A stretch of DNA of 64,000 nt from positions 1-64,000 of the forward strand of contig JASFYX010000016.1 of the NCBI GenBank assembly GCA_045046885.1. Direction: 5' to 3'. Shown here piece after piece: positions 17,613 through 26,432 of this stretch. The translations under genes were made by a program, and so were the position numbers. This stretch comes from CG1-02-35-72 sp045046885. GTDB taxonomy: Bacteria; Bacteroidota; Bacteroidia; Flavobacteriales; Flavobacteriaceae. How positions within the stretch are numbered: the first letter of the stretch is position 1; the number at the start of each line of letters is the position of its first letter. The notes beneath the pieces are model-generated. The model had not been told where the DNA came from. It saw only the letters and a program-made list of their open reading frames with translations, and did no database searches.

Positions 17613-18275
17613 ATGAAATCCCCTTTTCTTTATTTTTTCAGTCTATTTATATTTTTAAACTTTACTAGCAACGCCCAAAAAAAAGCCTATAAAACTATCC
17701 AATACCTAACAACAGACGGTGGCACTATTGAAGCCGATTTATTCTCGGCTAGCAAAGACAAAGCCGTCATCTTTGCACACGGAGCTATTTTTAACAAAGA
17801 AAGCTGGCATTTTTTAGCTTTAAAACTTCAAAAAGAAGGTATAACAGGATTGGCTATTAATTTTAGAGGTTACGGAAATAGTAAAAAAGGGACGACTTCT
17901 AAGCGCTCACTCGATATATTAGACGCTGTCAATTATTTAAAAGATAAAGGCTATAAGTCTATAATTATTGTTGGAGGCAGTATGGGAGGTGCTGCTGTGG
18001 TACGTGCTTTAAATACAAACTATGATAAGATTGTAACCAAAGTAGTTTTAATGGCACCTGCTGGTGGTAAAGCCTTAATGTACAAGTCGCTTGATAAATT
18101 ATTTATTGTGTCAGAAAAGGAGGGGTTGTACAAGCGTGTTACGGCACTTTACAATAATTCAGCCAAGCCTAAGAAGTTACATGTGTATAAAGGAAGTTCC
18201 CATGCACAACATATGTTTAAAGCCAAATATGCTAAAACACTTGTTAAAGAAATCATAACTTTTATCAAATCTTAA
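17613..18275 (+). CDS. Exported alpha/beta hydrolase
   Basis: 220 residues with a signal peptide (FTSNAQ). Alpha/beta-hydrolase fold: HGAIFN (oxyanion region), GGSMGG nucleophile elbow (Ser about 123), and a late SSHAQHMF with the candidate catalytic His. Small for the family and close to dienelactone-hydrolase-like esterases. Substrate unknown. It precedes another secreted hydrolase on the same strand by 63 bases, but a shared transcript is not evident. Confidence 0.82.
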   Translation: MKSPFLYFFSLFIFLNFTSNAQKKAYKTIQYLTTDGGTIEADLFSASKDKAVIFAHGAIFNKESWHFLALKLQKEGITGLAINFRGYGNSKKGTTSKRSLDILDAVNYLKDKGYKSIIIVGGSMGGAAVVRALNTNYDKIVTKVVLMAPAGGKALMYKSLDKLFIVSEKEGLYKRVTALYNNSAKPKKLHVYKGSSHAQHMFKAKYAKTLVKEIITFIKS

Positions 18276-18338
18276 AATTTAGGTTTTCAAGTTGCTTCTT
18301 TTTTGTAATTTTCAAGTTCCTAACCATTCTTGAAAATT

Positions 18339-20546
18339 ATGAAGTCATTTAACCACCCTTTAGCCAAGCTATCTCTTTTTTTATTGCTGATTTTTTTTAC
18401 TTTTTCTTGCAAACAAAGTGAAAAAAATGAACTTACAGCTTGGCAAAAACAAGCGCAAAACATCGAAATTATTCGCGATACTTATGGCGTGCCCCATGTT
18501 TACGGTAAAACCGATGCTGATGCCGTTTTTGGCTTGATGTATGCACAATGCGAAGACGATTTTAACCGTGTAGAACACAATTACATCTGGGCGATTGGTC
18601 GTCTGGCCGAAGTAGAAGGCAAAAAAGCCCTTTATAGCGATTTACGCGCCCGTTTGTTTATGACAAAAAATCAAGCCTTAGATAATTACGAGAAGAGCCC
18701 GCCGTGGCTTAAAAAACTCTGTACAGCTTGGGCTGATGGGATTAATTATTATTTATATACACATCCAGAAGTCAAGCCCAAATTATTGACCCACTTTGAA
18801 CCGTGGATGACCATGTATTTTACCGAAGGCTCAATAGGGGGTGATATAGAACGTATCTCAACCAAACGCTTAAAAGCCTTTTATGAAAATAACAAACAAC
18901 TGGCTTTAAATGAAACGGGAAGTGGTTTAGAAAACATCAGCCGTTTTGAAGAGCCGAGAGGTTCTAACGGTATTGCACTATCGGGTAAATTGACCCAATC
19001 GGGCAAGGCTATGTTGCTGATAAATCCGCATACGTCCTTTTATTTTAGACCCGAAGTCCATATGGTAAGCGAAGAAGGTCTTAACGCCTATGGCGCCGTC
19101 ACTTGGGGGCAGTTTTTTGTCTATCAAGGGTTTAATGCTAAAACAGGTTGGATGCACACCTCAACTTATACCGATGTGATAGACGAATACAAAGAAACTA
19201 TTAAAGAAATTGATGGTAAAAAAATGTATAAATATGGCGATGAATGGCGTCCTGTTAAGAGTAGTCAAGTCACCTTAAAATACAAAGACGGAGACAGTTT
19301 AAAAGAAAAATCATTCACAATGTACCACACACATCACGGGCCCATCACCGAAATAATTGACGATAAATGGACAGCTATTTCACTTATGTGGCGTCCTGTT
19401 AAAGCGCTAGAGCAATCGTTTATAAGAACCAAACAAGACGGTTATAAGGGTTTTAGAAAAATGATGGATATGCGTACCAACTCCTCAAACAATACCGTTT
19501 ATGCCGATGCACAGGGCAATATCGCTTATTTTCACGGCGATTTTATTCCGATACGCAACACAAAATACGATTACACCAAACCTCTTGACGGTAGCAATCC
19601 CGAAACCGATTGGCAAGGCTTACACAAAGTAGATGACATTATCCACATTTTAAATCCGCCAAACAGTTGGATTCAAAACTCTAATTCAACCCCGTTTACA
19701 GCCGCCGGAAAATACAGTCCCAAACGTGCAGATTATCCCAAATATATGTCGGTTGACATACAAAATCACCGTGCCATCCATTCTATGAGTTTGCTTAAAA
19801 CAGCTAAAAACATGACCATAGATAAGATGATAAAACTGGCTTACGATCCTTATTTACCCGCTTTTGCCGATTTAATTCCTGGTCTTATAAAAGCTTATGA
19901 TAAACATCCTAGAGGACATAAGAATATTAAAGAAGCTATAAATGTGCTCAGAAAATGGGATTATAGAACATCAGAAAATTCTGTCGCTATGTCTTTAGCG
20001 CATTATTACGGTATGATATGCAGTCAGCAAAGGCGTCCTAAAGGCTTGTCGTATATGCAGATGTTGCAATATTTTGGCAATAAATCACCCGAAAAAGAAC
20101 GCTTAGAGATGTTTAGTAAAGCTGTAAAAAAACTGAATACAGACTTTGGTACGTGGCAAACACCTTGGGGTGCAATAAACCGTTACCAACGCTTAAATGG
20201 CGACATCCGTCAAGCATTTAATGATTCCTTACCCAGTTTACCTGTAGGATTGGCATCGGGTAGGTGGGGTGCTTTAGCGGCTTTTGGCGCCCGTTATAAC
20301 AACAATACCAAACGTATTTACGGCACACGAGGCAACAGTTTTGTAGCCGTAGTTGAATTTGGCGACAAAGTCACAGCTAAAAGTTTGTTGGCAGGCGGTA
20401 ATAATGCCAATCCGAAAAACAAACACTTTAGCAGCGAAGCCTTGCCTTACACAAAAGGACAATTTAAGGAAGTACATTATTACAAAGGCGATGTTTTAAA
20501 AAATGTTGAAAGAAAATATCATCCGGGAGAAACGAAAAAAAATTAA
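18339..20546 (+). CDS. Penicillin-acylase-family N-terminal nucleophile hydrolase, lipoprotein
   Basis: 735 residues; lipobox FTFSC (Cys24). Family features: RDTYGVPHVYG near the mature N-terminus, and EPRGSNGIAL, where Ser209 should become the N-terminal nucleophile after self-cleavage into alpha and beta chains. Substrates in the family are beta-lactams, acyl-homoserine lactones or other acyl amides; which applies here cannot be told. ATG 18339 is chosen over an upstream TTG at 18330. Confidence 0.88.
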   Translation: MKSFNHPLAKLSLFLLLIFFTFSCKQSEKNELTAWQKQAQNIEIIRDTYGVPHVYGKTDADAVFGLMYAQCEDDFNRVEHNYIWAIGRLAEVEGKKALYSDLRARLFMTKNQALDNYEKSPPWLKKLCTAWADGINYYLYTHPEVKPKLLTHFEPWMTMYFTEGSIGGDIERISTKRLKAFYENNKQLALNETGSGLENISRFEEPRGSNGIALSGKLTQSGKAMLLINPHTSFYFRPEVHMVSEEGLNAYGAVTWGQFFVYQGFNAKTGWMHTSTYTDVIDEYKETIKEIDGKKMYKYGDEWRPVKSSQVTLKYKDGDSLKEKSFTMYHTHHGPITEIIDDKWTAISLMWRPVKALEQSFIRTKQDGYKGFRKMMDMRTNSSNNTVYADAQGNIAYFHGDFIPIRNTKYDYTKPLDGSNPETDWQGLHKVDDIIHILNPPNSWIQNSNSTPFTAAGKYSPKRADYPKYMSVDIQNHRAIHSMSLLKTAKNMTIDKMIKLAYDPYLPAFADLIPGLIKAYDKHPRGHKNIKEAINVLRKWDYRTSENSVAMSLAHYYGMICSQQRRPKGLSYMQMLQYFGNKSPEKERLEMFSKAVKKLNTDFGTWQTPWGAINRYQRLNGDIRQAFNDSLPSLPVGLASGRWGALAAFGARYNNNTKRIYGTRGNSFVAVVEFGDKVTAKSLLAGGNNANPKNKHFSSEALPYTKGQFKEVHYYKGDVLKNVERKYHPGETKKN

Positions 20547-20601
20547 AAATTACGTAACAAATTAATCATTTACTTGTCTTATAAAAAATAACTTAAATCT
20601 T

Positions 20602-21378
20602 ATGAAAAAAATTAAAGTACTCATTATGGTATTGGTTGCCGGATTTACTGTGCAATTAAATGCCCAAACTGTTGATGAAATTTTGTCAACTTATTTCGAA
20701 AACATTGGCGGATTGGAAAACCTTCAGAAACTAGAAGGTGTTAAAATGACAGCTAAAGTCAATCAACAAGGTATGGAAATACCTTTAGAAATTATCCAAC
20801 TAAAAGGAGGTGAACAAATGACAGTCATTACTTTTCAAGGTAAAAAAATTAAGCAAGGAGTTTTTGATGGCACAACACTTTGGAGTACCAATTTTATGAC
20901 GATGAAAGCCGAAAAGAGTCCTAAAGAAGTAACCGATAATATGAAGTTGGAGATGAACGATTTCCCCGATCCTTTTATAGATTATAAAAAGAAAGGTTAT
21001 AAAGTAGAATTGTTGGGTAAAGAAACCATTGACGGTACAGAAATGTTTAAAATTAAACTGACTAAAGAACCTGTAACTGTTGACGGTAAAAAAGAAGACA
21101 ATGTTTCGTTTTACTTTTTTGATACCGAAAATTTTGTGCCGCTTGTCGTACAAGCCGAGATTAAATCGGGGCCTGCAAAAGGCAAAATAAGTGAAACTAA
21201 ATTTAGTGACTATCAAGAAGTTGAAGGTATTTACTTTCCGTTTTCAATATCACAAGGTTTAAAAGGACAACCCGGTCAAGGTGTTACAATAGACACTTTG
21301 ATTGTCAACCCTAAAGTTGATATGACTGCTTTTAAATTTCCTGAAGATACCTCTAAAAAGACAGAGGATAAAAAATAA
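20602..21378 (+). CDS. Exported LolA-like lipoprotein-carrier-fold protein
   Basis: 258 residues with a signal peptide (QLNAQ). The ILSTYFENIGG start, beta-rich middle and FSDYQEVEGIYFPF segment resemble Bacteroidota proteins annotated as outer-membrane lipoprotein-sorting-like (LolA/LppX fold). Function unknown; it may bind a hydrophobic ligand in the periplasm. It precedes the large BNR protein but a terminator separates them. Confidence 0.72.
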   Translation: MKKIKVLIMVLVAGFTVQLNAQTVDEILSTYFENIGGLENLQKLEGVKMTAKVNQQGMEIPLEIIQLKGGEQMTVITFQGKKIKQGVFDGTTLWSTNFMTMKAEKSPKEVTDNMKLEMNDFPDPFIDYKKKGYKVELLGKETIDGTEMFKIKLTKEPVTVDGKKEDNVSFYFFDTENFVPLVVQAEIKSGPAKGKISETKFSDYQEVEGIYFPFSISQGLKGQPGQGVTIDTLIVNPKVDMTAFKFPEDTSKKTEDKK

Positions 21379-21387
21379 ATTCATTTA

Positions 21388-21415
21388 AATCCTCAATCTT
21401 CATTGGGGATTTTTT
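21388..21415 (+). terminator. Intrinsic terminator
   Basis: AATCCTCAAT-CTTC-ATTGGGGATT (10 pairs, one T-G) followed by a run of T. Confidence 0.85.
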
Positions 21416-21435
21416 AACATAAAACCTAAAATATT

Positions 21436-24400
21436 ATGAAAAGAATACTTTTTGCTTTTTTTGCTGTGCTCTTTTTAATGACAGTTAATGTCACGGCACA
21501 AAATACGACCAAAATTTCTGCCAAAAATCTGTTTGGCAATTTACGAGCACGTCATATAGGTCCCGCTTTAATGAGTGGGCGCTTTATTGACTTAGCCGTG
21601 CATCCAACAAATTCAAGAATAGTTTATGCAGGAGCTGCCGGTGGAGGTGTCTGGAAATCTAATGATGCCGGAACGACTTTCAATCCCATTTTCGACAAAC
21701 ATGCCCAATCTATTGGAGCCATTACCATAGACCCAAACGACCCTGATAATACCATTTATGTAGGAACAGGTGAAATATGGACACGTAACAGTGTCTCTGT
21801 AGGCGACGGATTGTACCGTTCTAAAGACGGCGGTGTTAATTGGATCAAATTGGGTTTCGATAAATCTGAGCGCATTGCCAAGATTATTATCAATCCTAAA
21901 AATTCAAAAGAAATTTACGTTGCTGTTTTAGGCGCTTTATGGTCTGATAGTGAAGTACGAGGTGTTTATAAATCTACTGATGATGGTGCTACGTGGACAA
22001 AAATACTCTATGTCAATCCTAAAACAGGTGCAGCCGATTTAGCTATGGATCCCACAAATCCAAACGTACTTTATGCATCTATGTGGGAGTTTAGACGTAC
22101 AGGTTGGTCATTTGAATCGGGTGGCGAAAACTCAGCTTTATACAAAACTATTGACGGTGGCAAAACATGGCATAAAATCCACAATGGGTTTCCTAAAGGT
22201 AAATTAGGACGTTTAGGAATAGCTGTAGCCCCTTCAAATCCCAATATACTTTATACGGTTATAGAAGCGCAAGAAGATTCAAAAAGAGGCCTTTATCGCA
22301 GTGATGATGCGGGTAAATCTTGGAAACAACTCAATAACGATTTTGGCATTACGGTACGTCCGTTTTATTTTTCGCGTATCGTTGTCGACCCTAAAAATCC
22401 TGATGTTGTCGTAAAAGGCGGTTTAAGTGGTTCCATATCGAGGGACGGTGGTAAAACTTTTAAAAGCTTGGGCAATATGCACAGCGATATTCACGATATT
22501 GTATTTGATATAAATAACTCTGACCGTATGTATTTTGCCACAGACGGGGGTGTTTACCGTTCTTGGAATGGCGGTACTACGGTAGAAATAGTCGAAAATT
22601 TACCGGTGTCACAATTTTATCAAGTGAGTGTAGATGATGCCGAGCCCTACAATATTTATGGCGGTTTACAAGATAACGGCTCATGGTATGGTCCTTCTTC
22701 TTCAACAGGTGGTATCAACGCTAAAGATTGGCATTCTATTGGCTATGGCGATGGTTTCCGCGTCTTAAAACACCCTACAAAAAACATTATCTATTCTGAG
22801 ATGCAAGGTGCTGAAAGTGTTTGGCGTTACGATGTTGATAATAAATTAATTAAAACCATTCAGCCTTTACAACAAAAAGGCTATCCTAAATTGCGCTTTA
22901 ATTGGAATGCGCCGATGGCTATTAGCGCTCATAATCCTAACAGGTTTTATATGGGCAGTCAGTTTTTACATAAATCTGATGATATGGGTGATACTTGGAC
23001 AATTATTTCACCCGATTTATCTACAAACGACAAGAGCAAACAACAACAAGAAAATTCGGGTGGCCTGTCTAAGGACAATTCGGGTGCCGAAAAACACACA
23101 ACTATTTTTACAATAGCCGAATCGCCTTTAGACGAAAATGTCATTTGGGTCGGTACCGATGACGGTAACGTACAAGTAACACAAAACGGTGGTAAAACAT
23201 GGACAAATACTGTTGCGAACATTCAAGGCTTGCCAGCTCATACGTGGGTGTATCATATAGAGGCCAGTGTGTTTGATAAAGGCACAGCTTATGCTGTTTT
23301 TGAAGGTCATACAAGTGGCAATATGAATACCTATGTTTATAAAACAACCGACTTTGGTAAAACGTGGAAAAGTATTGTAACAGATGACATAAAAGGTTTT
23401 GCCAGAAATATTCAAGAAGATTATGTCAATCCTAATTTACTGTTTTTAGGAACAGAGTTTGGTTTGTATATTACTTTAGACGGCGGACAATCTTGGACAA
23501 AATTCACCAATAATATGCCAGCTGTTTCTGTGCGTTTTATAGCCTTGCAAAAACGCACAAACGATTTGGTTTTAGGTACACACGGTCGTGGCATTATAAT
23601 TATTGATGATATTTCACCATTGCGTGATATAAATACAACTACTTTAAAAGAAAAATTACATTTCTTTAAATCTAAACCTTTTGTCATGTCAGACCAAGGT
23701 GGTTTTTCTGGCAGTTTTGGTAGCGAAACAGAATTTGTAGGCGCTAATCCGCCAAGAGGCGCTTTGATTAAATATTTATTGCCAAGGCGTCATACTTTTG
23801 GTAAAATGACTATGGAAATTCAGGATATGAAAGGCCACAAGATTGTCGATTTATCACCCAGAAAATCAAAAGGCATCAATATAGTTAACTGGAACTTTAC
23901 AATTAAACAACCCAAAGTTGCTACCGGTAAAACCTTTAGCTTTGGCGGATTTACTTCTCCAAGAGTAAAAGCAGGAAAATACAAAGCGGTTATTAAAAAA
24001 GGTAAAGCTGTTTACGAACACGTTTTTGAAGTGATATACGATAAACATTCCGGTTTAACGGCCGAAGAACATGCTTTTAAGCATAAAATTACGATGAAGA
24101 TGTACGATATGACCCAAGATTTGGCTTATATGGTTTATAAATTAGACGCTATTGAAAAGGCTTTGCCAAGTAAAAAAGCCAAACTCAAAGCTAAGTTTGA
24201 AGCGTTGCGAAAAACTTTGGTTGTAACAACAGGTGATAACTACGTAGGAACGGCAGAACGTCAATTACGTGAAAAAATGGCCGACCTATACAGTAAAATT
24301 GCCGGTAGTTATGATAAACCGTCAAGTGCTGAGCTAGAAAACCTCAAACTTATTGAAGAACGATTTAACAAGGCTAAAGTCGATTTTGTAAAACTCGAAA

Positions 24401-24456
24401 AGAAAGCCAAACTCAAAGATTTAAAATTAAAATCTTTTGAAGAATTTGTAAAATAA
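21436..24456 (+). CDS. Large secreted BNR/VPS10-type repeat protein (paralogue A)
   Basis: 1006 residues, signal peptide ending VTAQ. Many Asp-box repeats (SNDAGTTF, SKDGGVNW, STDDGATW, TIDGGKTW, SDDAGKSW, TQNGGKTW) form one or two propellers over about 40-700, like sortilin/VPS10 and sialidase folds; then a beta-sandwich and a C-terminal helical part (about 900-1006). Commonly labelled glycosyl hydrolase, but no sialidase arginine triad was recognised. Related to the protein at 27554 (paralogue B). Role possibly binding or hydrolysis at the cell surface. Confidence 0.82.
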   Translation: MKRILFAFFAVLFLMTVNVTAQNTTKISAKNLFGNLRARHIGPALMSGRFIDLAVHPTNSRIVYAGAAGGGVWKSNDAGTTFNPIFDKHAQSIGAITIDPNDPDNTIYVGTGEIWTRNSVSVGDGLYRSKDGGVNWIKLGFDKSERIAKIIINPKNSKEIYVAVLGALWSDSEVRGVYKSTDDGATWTKILYVNPKTGAADLAMDPTNPNVLYASMWEFRRTGWSFESGGENSALYKTIDGGKTWHKIHNGFPKGKLGRLGIAVAPSNPNILYTVIEAQEDSKRGLYRSDDAGKSWKQLNNDFGITVRPFYFSRIVVDPKNPDVVVKGGLSGSISRDGGKTFKSLGNMHSDIHDIVFDINNSDRMYFATDGGVYRSWNGGTTVEIVENLPVSQFYQVSVDDAEPYNIYGGLQDNGSWYGPSSSTGGINAKDWHSIGYGDGFRVLKHPTKNIIYSEMQGAESVWRYDVDNKLIKTIQPLQQKGYPKLRFNWNAPMAISAHNPNRFYMGSQFLHKSDDMGDTWTIISPDLSTNDKSKQQQENSGGLSKDNSGAEKHTTIFTIAESPLDENVIWVGTDDGNVQVTQNGGKTWTNTVANIQGLPAHTWVYHIEASVFDKGTAYAVFEGHTSGNMNTYVYKTTDFGKTWKSIVTDDIKGFARNIQEDYVNPNLLFLGTEFGLYITLDGGQSWTKFTNNMPAVSVRFIALQKRTNDLVLGTHGRGIIIIDDISPLRDINTTTLKEKLHFFKSKPFVMSDQGGFSGSFGSETEFVGANPPRGALIKYLLPRRHTFGKMTMEIQDMKGHKIVDLSPRKSKGINIVNWNFTIKQPKVATGKTFSFGGFTSPRVKAGKYKAVIKKGKAVYEHVFEVIYDKHSGLTAEEHAFKHKITMKMYDMTQDLAYMVYKLDAIEKALPSKKAKLKAKFEALRKTLVVTTGDNYVGTAERQLREKMADLYSKIAGSYDKPSSAELENLKLIEERFNKAKVDFVKLEKKAKLKDLKLKSFEEFVK

Positions 24457-24475
24457 TTCTTTCAAATTTTATTAA

Positions 24476-24506
24476 AAAGACTATCTATTTTAGGTAGTCT
24501 TTTTTG
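24476..24506 (+). terminator. Intrinsic terminator after paralogue A
   Basis: AAAGACTATCT-ATTTT-AGGTAGTCTTT, 11 pairs with one T-G, followed by T residues. Confidence 0.88.
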
Positions 24507-24557
24507 TTTGTTATAATCTTTTTTAAAGTTTCTTTTGCATAGTGATAAAATGTAAAG

Positions 24558-24565
24558 TATATTTG
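24558..24565 (+). promoter_or_regulatory. TAnnTTTG element within a palindrome, before the membrane/XRE operon
   Basis: TATATTTG; it overlaps the palindrome TATTTG-T-CAAATA (24560-24572). A second ATATTTGTCAA starts at 24601, exactly 42 bases after the first (24559), about four DNA turns. Candidate operator for the XRE protein encoded at 25070; inference. Confidence 0.45.
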
Positions 24566-24626
24566 TCAAATAGAATAATATATTTTACTAAAAGAATTAA
24601 ATATTTGTCAATTTAAATTAATTATT

Positions 24627-25073
24627 ATGAAAAAAGAAAAAATATGCAATTATGAAAATCAACAACTTGCCAAATTGAGTAAGTTCCAATTACCCAATCA
24701 TTATAAAAAAGTGGGTGTTGGTTTAATAGTATTTTTATTACTAATGGCTATTGCATTTATGTTTACTGATAGAGAACCCGCTTGGATAAGCGAATTATTA
24801 AAACCAGGATTGTTATTAGGGTTATTGTTAATATCAATTTCTAGAGAAAAAGATGAAGATGAAATGATAGTGCAGCTACGCGCTCAATCATATAGTTTGG
24901 CTTTTGTAATTGGTGTTATAGATGCTTTTGTGCAACCTTATGTGAACTATGGCATTACTTTTTTAGCAAAACCAGAAAAAGCATCATTGGATATGAGTCA
25001 ATATCAAGTGCTGTTTTTTATGTTGCTCGTGCAAATAATGTTTTTCTACAAGCTAAAAAGACAAAACTCATGA
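24627..25073 (+). CDS. Small integral membrane protein, unknown function
   Basis: 148 residues with about four membrane segments (VGLIVFLLLMAIAFMF; LLKPGLLLGLLLIS; AFVIGVIDAFV; VLFFMLLVQIMFFY). Not recognised. The motif REKDEDEMI in a loop recurs in Bacteroidota membrane proteins paired with tiny XRE regulators. The ATG of the regulator overlaps its stop (ATGA), so the pair is cotranscribed and likely coordinated. Confidence 0.75.
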   Translation: MKKEKICNYENQQLAKLSKFQLPNHYKKVGVGLIVFLLLMAIAFMFTDREPAWISELLKPGLLLGLLLISISREKDEDEMIVQLRAQSYSLAFVIGVIDAFVQPYVNYGITFLAKPEKASLDMSQYQVLFFMLLVQIMFFYKLKRQNS

Positions 25074-25270
25074 CCAATACAATCAAAGTAGAACGTGCTA
25101 TTCTAGATATAACTCAAGAGGATTTAGCCCATAAAATAGGAGTGTCGAGACAAACTATCAACTCTATCGAGAAAAATAGGTATGTGCCTTCAACGGTATT
25201 GGCTTTAAAATTATCAGCATTATTTAATAAGCCTGTAAACGAATTCTTTAAATTAAGCACAGATGATTAA
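25070..25270 (+). CDS. Small XRE-family HTH regulator
   Basis: 66 residues, essentially a single helix-turn-helix domain (DLAHKIGVSRQTINSIEKNRYVPS is its core, given here as a family signature). Resembles the small YozG/Cro-type regulators that partner a membrane protein. Four-base overlap (ATGA) with the preceding gene. Probable autoregulator of the two- or three-gene operon. Confidence 0.88.
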   Translation: MTNTIKVERAILDITQEDLAHKIGVSRQTINSIEKNRYVPSTVLALKLSALFNKPVNEFFKLSTDD

Positions 25271-25334
25271 AGTAGTCCTAATAATCAGTATTTTAATTGT
25301 AAATCTTATTTTTTTATTAGTAAGCCTATTTTAA
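25263..25334 (+). CDS. Candidate 23-residue membrane peptide
   Basis: ATG at 25263 overlaps the end of the XRE gene by 8 bases; the frame reads MIKVVLIISILIVNLIFLLV and ends SLF, almost entirely hydrophobic, i.e. one membrane helix. Its stop overlaps the 3' end of the convergent gene at 25331. Overlap-coupled start and uniform hydrophobicity favour a real small protein, but chance in AT-rich DNA (Ile/Leu/Phe codons) is a serious alternative. Confidence 0.35.
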   Translation: MIKVVLIISILIVNLIFLLVSLF

Positions 25335-25747
25335 ACCAGTTCTTTTCTAGAATACCAAACTAAGAAAATAGAGACTAAAATAATTACTATCGGTCCACCT
25401 GCTGTTGCAACAGAAATAGGCATGTCTGTCTGAATAAAAAAGCTATAGAAAGACTGTATTAAAACACCAATAAGAGATAATAATAAAAGTAATTTAGCCA
25501 TTGGTTTACGTAGCAATAAAGTCAAACAACCCAAAGCACCAGCAAAAACGGCAATAGCAAAAGCGCTCGTATACCAAGCAGGGACATGGGCATAGAAATC
25601 TTGGTTTTCTTGAGGTAATAGAGCCTTAGCTTCATCGGTTAAATAGACTTGTCCCAAATACGCAAAGACACCCATTAAATTCCAAATTAAAGCTACAATA
25701 GCTATAATTTTAAATGTTTTTGTTGCTTTTTTTGATTGATTTTCCAT
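25331..25747 (-). CDS. Four-helix membrane protein, unknown function
   Basis: 138 residues, about four membrane segments (IIAIVALIWNLMGVFAYL; AFAIAVFAGALGCLTLLL; LLLLLSLIGVLIQSFY; IVIILVSIFLVWY). Homologues in Flavobacteria are sometimes named sugar transporter, which the length and lack of motifs do not support. Monocistronic, convergent with the preceding operon. Confidence 0.75.
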   Translation of the reverse strand: MENQSKKATKTFKIIAIVALIWNLMGVFAYLGQVYLTDEAKALLPQENQDFYAHVPAWYTSAFAIAVFAGALGCLTLLLRKPMAKLLLLLSLIGVLIQSFYSFFIQTDMPISVATAGGPIVIILVSIFLVWYSRKELV

Positions 25748-25875
25748 AATAATAGCTTTTAGTTAGACCTTAAAAATAGTAAAAATTATTTAGTGCTATA
25801 ATTGTAATTATAGGATAAAGACAATAAAATCATAACAAAAATAGAGGTTGCAAGGTGAAATTTAAATTGAAGTGT

Positions 25876-25883
25876 TATATTTG
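25876..25883 (+). promoter_or_regulatory. TAnnTTTG element before the cold-shock gene
   Basis: TATATTTG, 32 bases before ATG 25916; leaves a short 5' leader that could mediate temperature response. Confidence 0.5.
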
Positions 25884-25915
25884 CACTCTATAAATTTTAA
25901 AAACTAATATAGTTA

Positions 25916-26365
25916 ATGGCTAAGTCGCAACAAACTTTTGGAAAAAGTGAAAGAGAAAAAAAGCGTTTAAAAAAACGTGAAGTAAAGCAAAAGAAGCGTG
26001 AAGCACGCAAAGCAAGTTCAAAAGGTGGTGGCTTAGAAAACATGTTGGTGTATGTAGATGAGTATGGTAATTTTACAGATACACCACCAGATCCTGCCAA
26101 TAAAATAAAAGTAGAAGCTTCAAGTATTGAGATAGGTGTTCCTAAAAAAGAAGATCGCCCAGAAGAAGAAGTTGATAAAGATGGTAAAGTTTCTTTTTAT
26201 GATTCTTCAAAAGGATTCGGATTTATTATTGGTAGTCTCACTCAAGAAAAATATTTCTGTCACGTAAGTGGTTTAATCGATGAAATTCAAGAAGGTGATA
26301 AAGTCAGTTTTGAATTAGAGCGCGGATTAAAAGGCATGAATGCCGTTAAAGTTAAAAAAATATAA
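25916..26365 (+). CDS. Cold-shock-domain protein with a long basic N-terminal extension
   Basis: 149 residues. C-terminal about 65 residues are a cold-shock domain: DGKVSFYDSSKGFGFII (RNP1-like) and EKYFCHVSGL (RNP2-like, FCH instead of the usual FVH). The first about 40 residues are extremely Lys/Arg-rich, then an acidic linker. Binds single-stranded RNA; likely an RNA chaperone. The next gene is a DEAD-box helicase, a pairing found in Bacteroidota cold responses. A 9-pair hairpin overlaps its stop. Confidence 0.88.
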   Translation: MAKSQQTFGKSEREKKRLKKREVKQKKREARKASSKGGGLENMLVYVDEYGNFTDTPPDPANKIKVEASSIEIGVPKKEDRPEEEVDKDGKVSFYDSSKGFGFIIGSLTQEKYFCHVSGLIDEIQEGDKVSFELERGLKGMNAVKVKKI

Positions 26366-26378
26366 GCCCCTTATATTT
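26358..26378 (+). terminator. Compact hairpin overlapping the cold-shock gene stop
   Basis: AAATATAAG-CCC-CTTATATTT, 9 pairs and a 3-base loop, with a weak T tail. Possible terminator or mRNA 3' stabiliser. Confidence 0.45.
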
Positions 26379-26403
26379 AATACACTTACCTTAAAATTAA
26401 ATG

Positions 26404-26411
26404 TACCTTTG
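26404..26411 (+). promoter_or_regulatory. TAnnTTTG element before DEAD-box gene 1
   Basis: TACCTTTG, 21 bases before the ATG at 26433. Confidence 0.5.
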
Positions 26412-26432
26412 CCGACTTAAATATATAAAGGT

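Noticed and set aside
22959..23415. Several overlapping antisense frames within the large BNR gene
   Set aside because: They mirror the codon pattern of the real gene, have no promoter or family features and are on the opposite strand of conserved Asp-box repeats.
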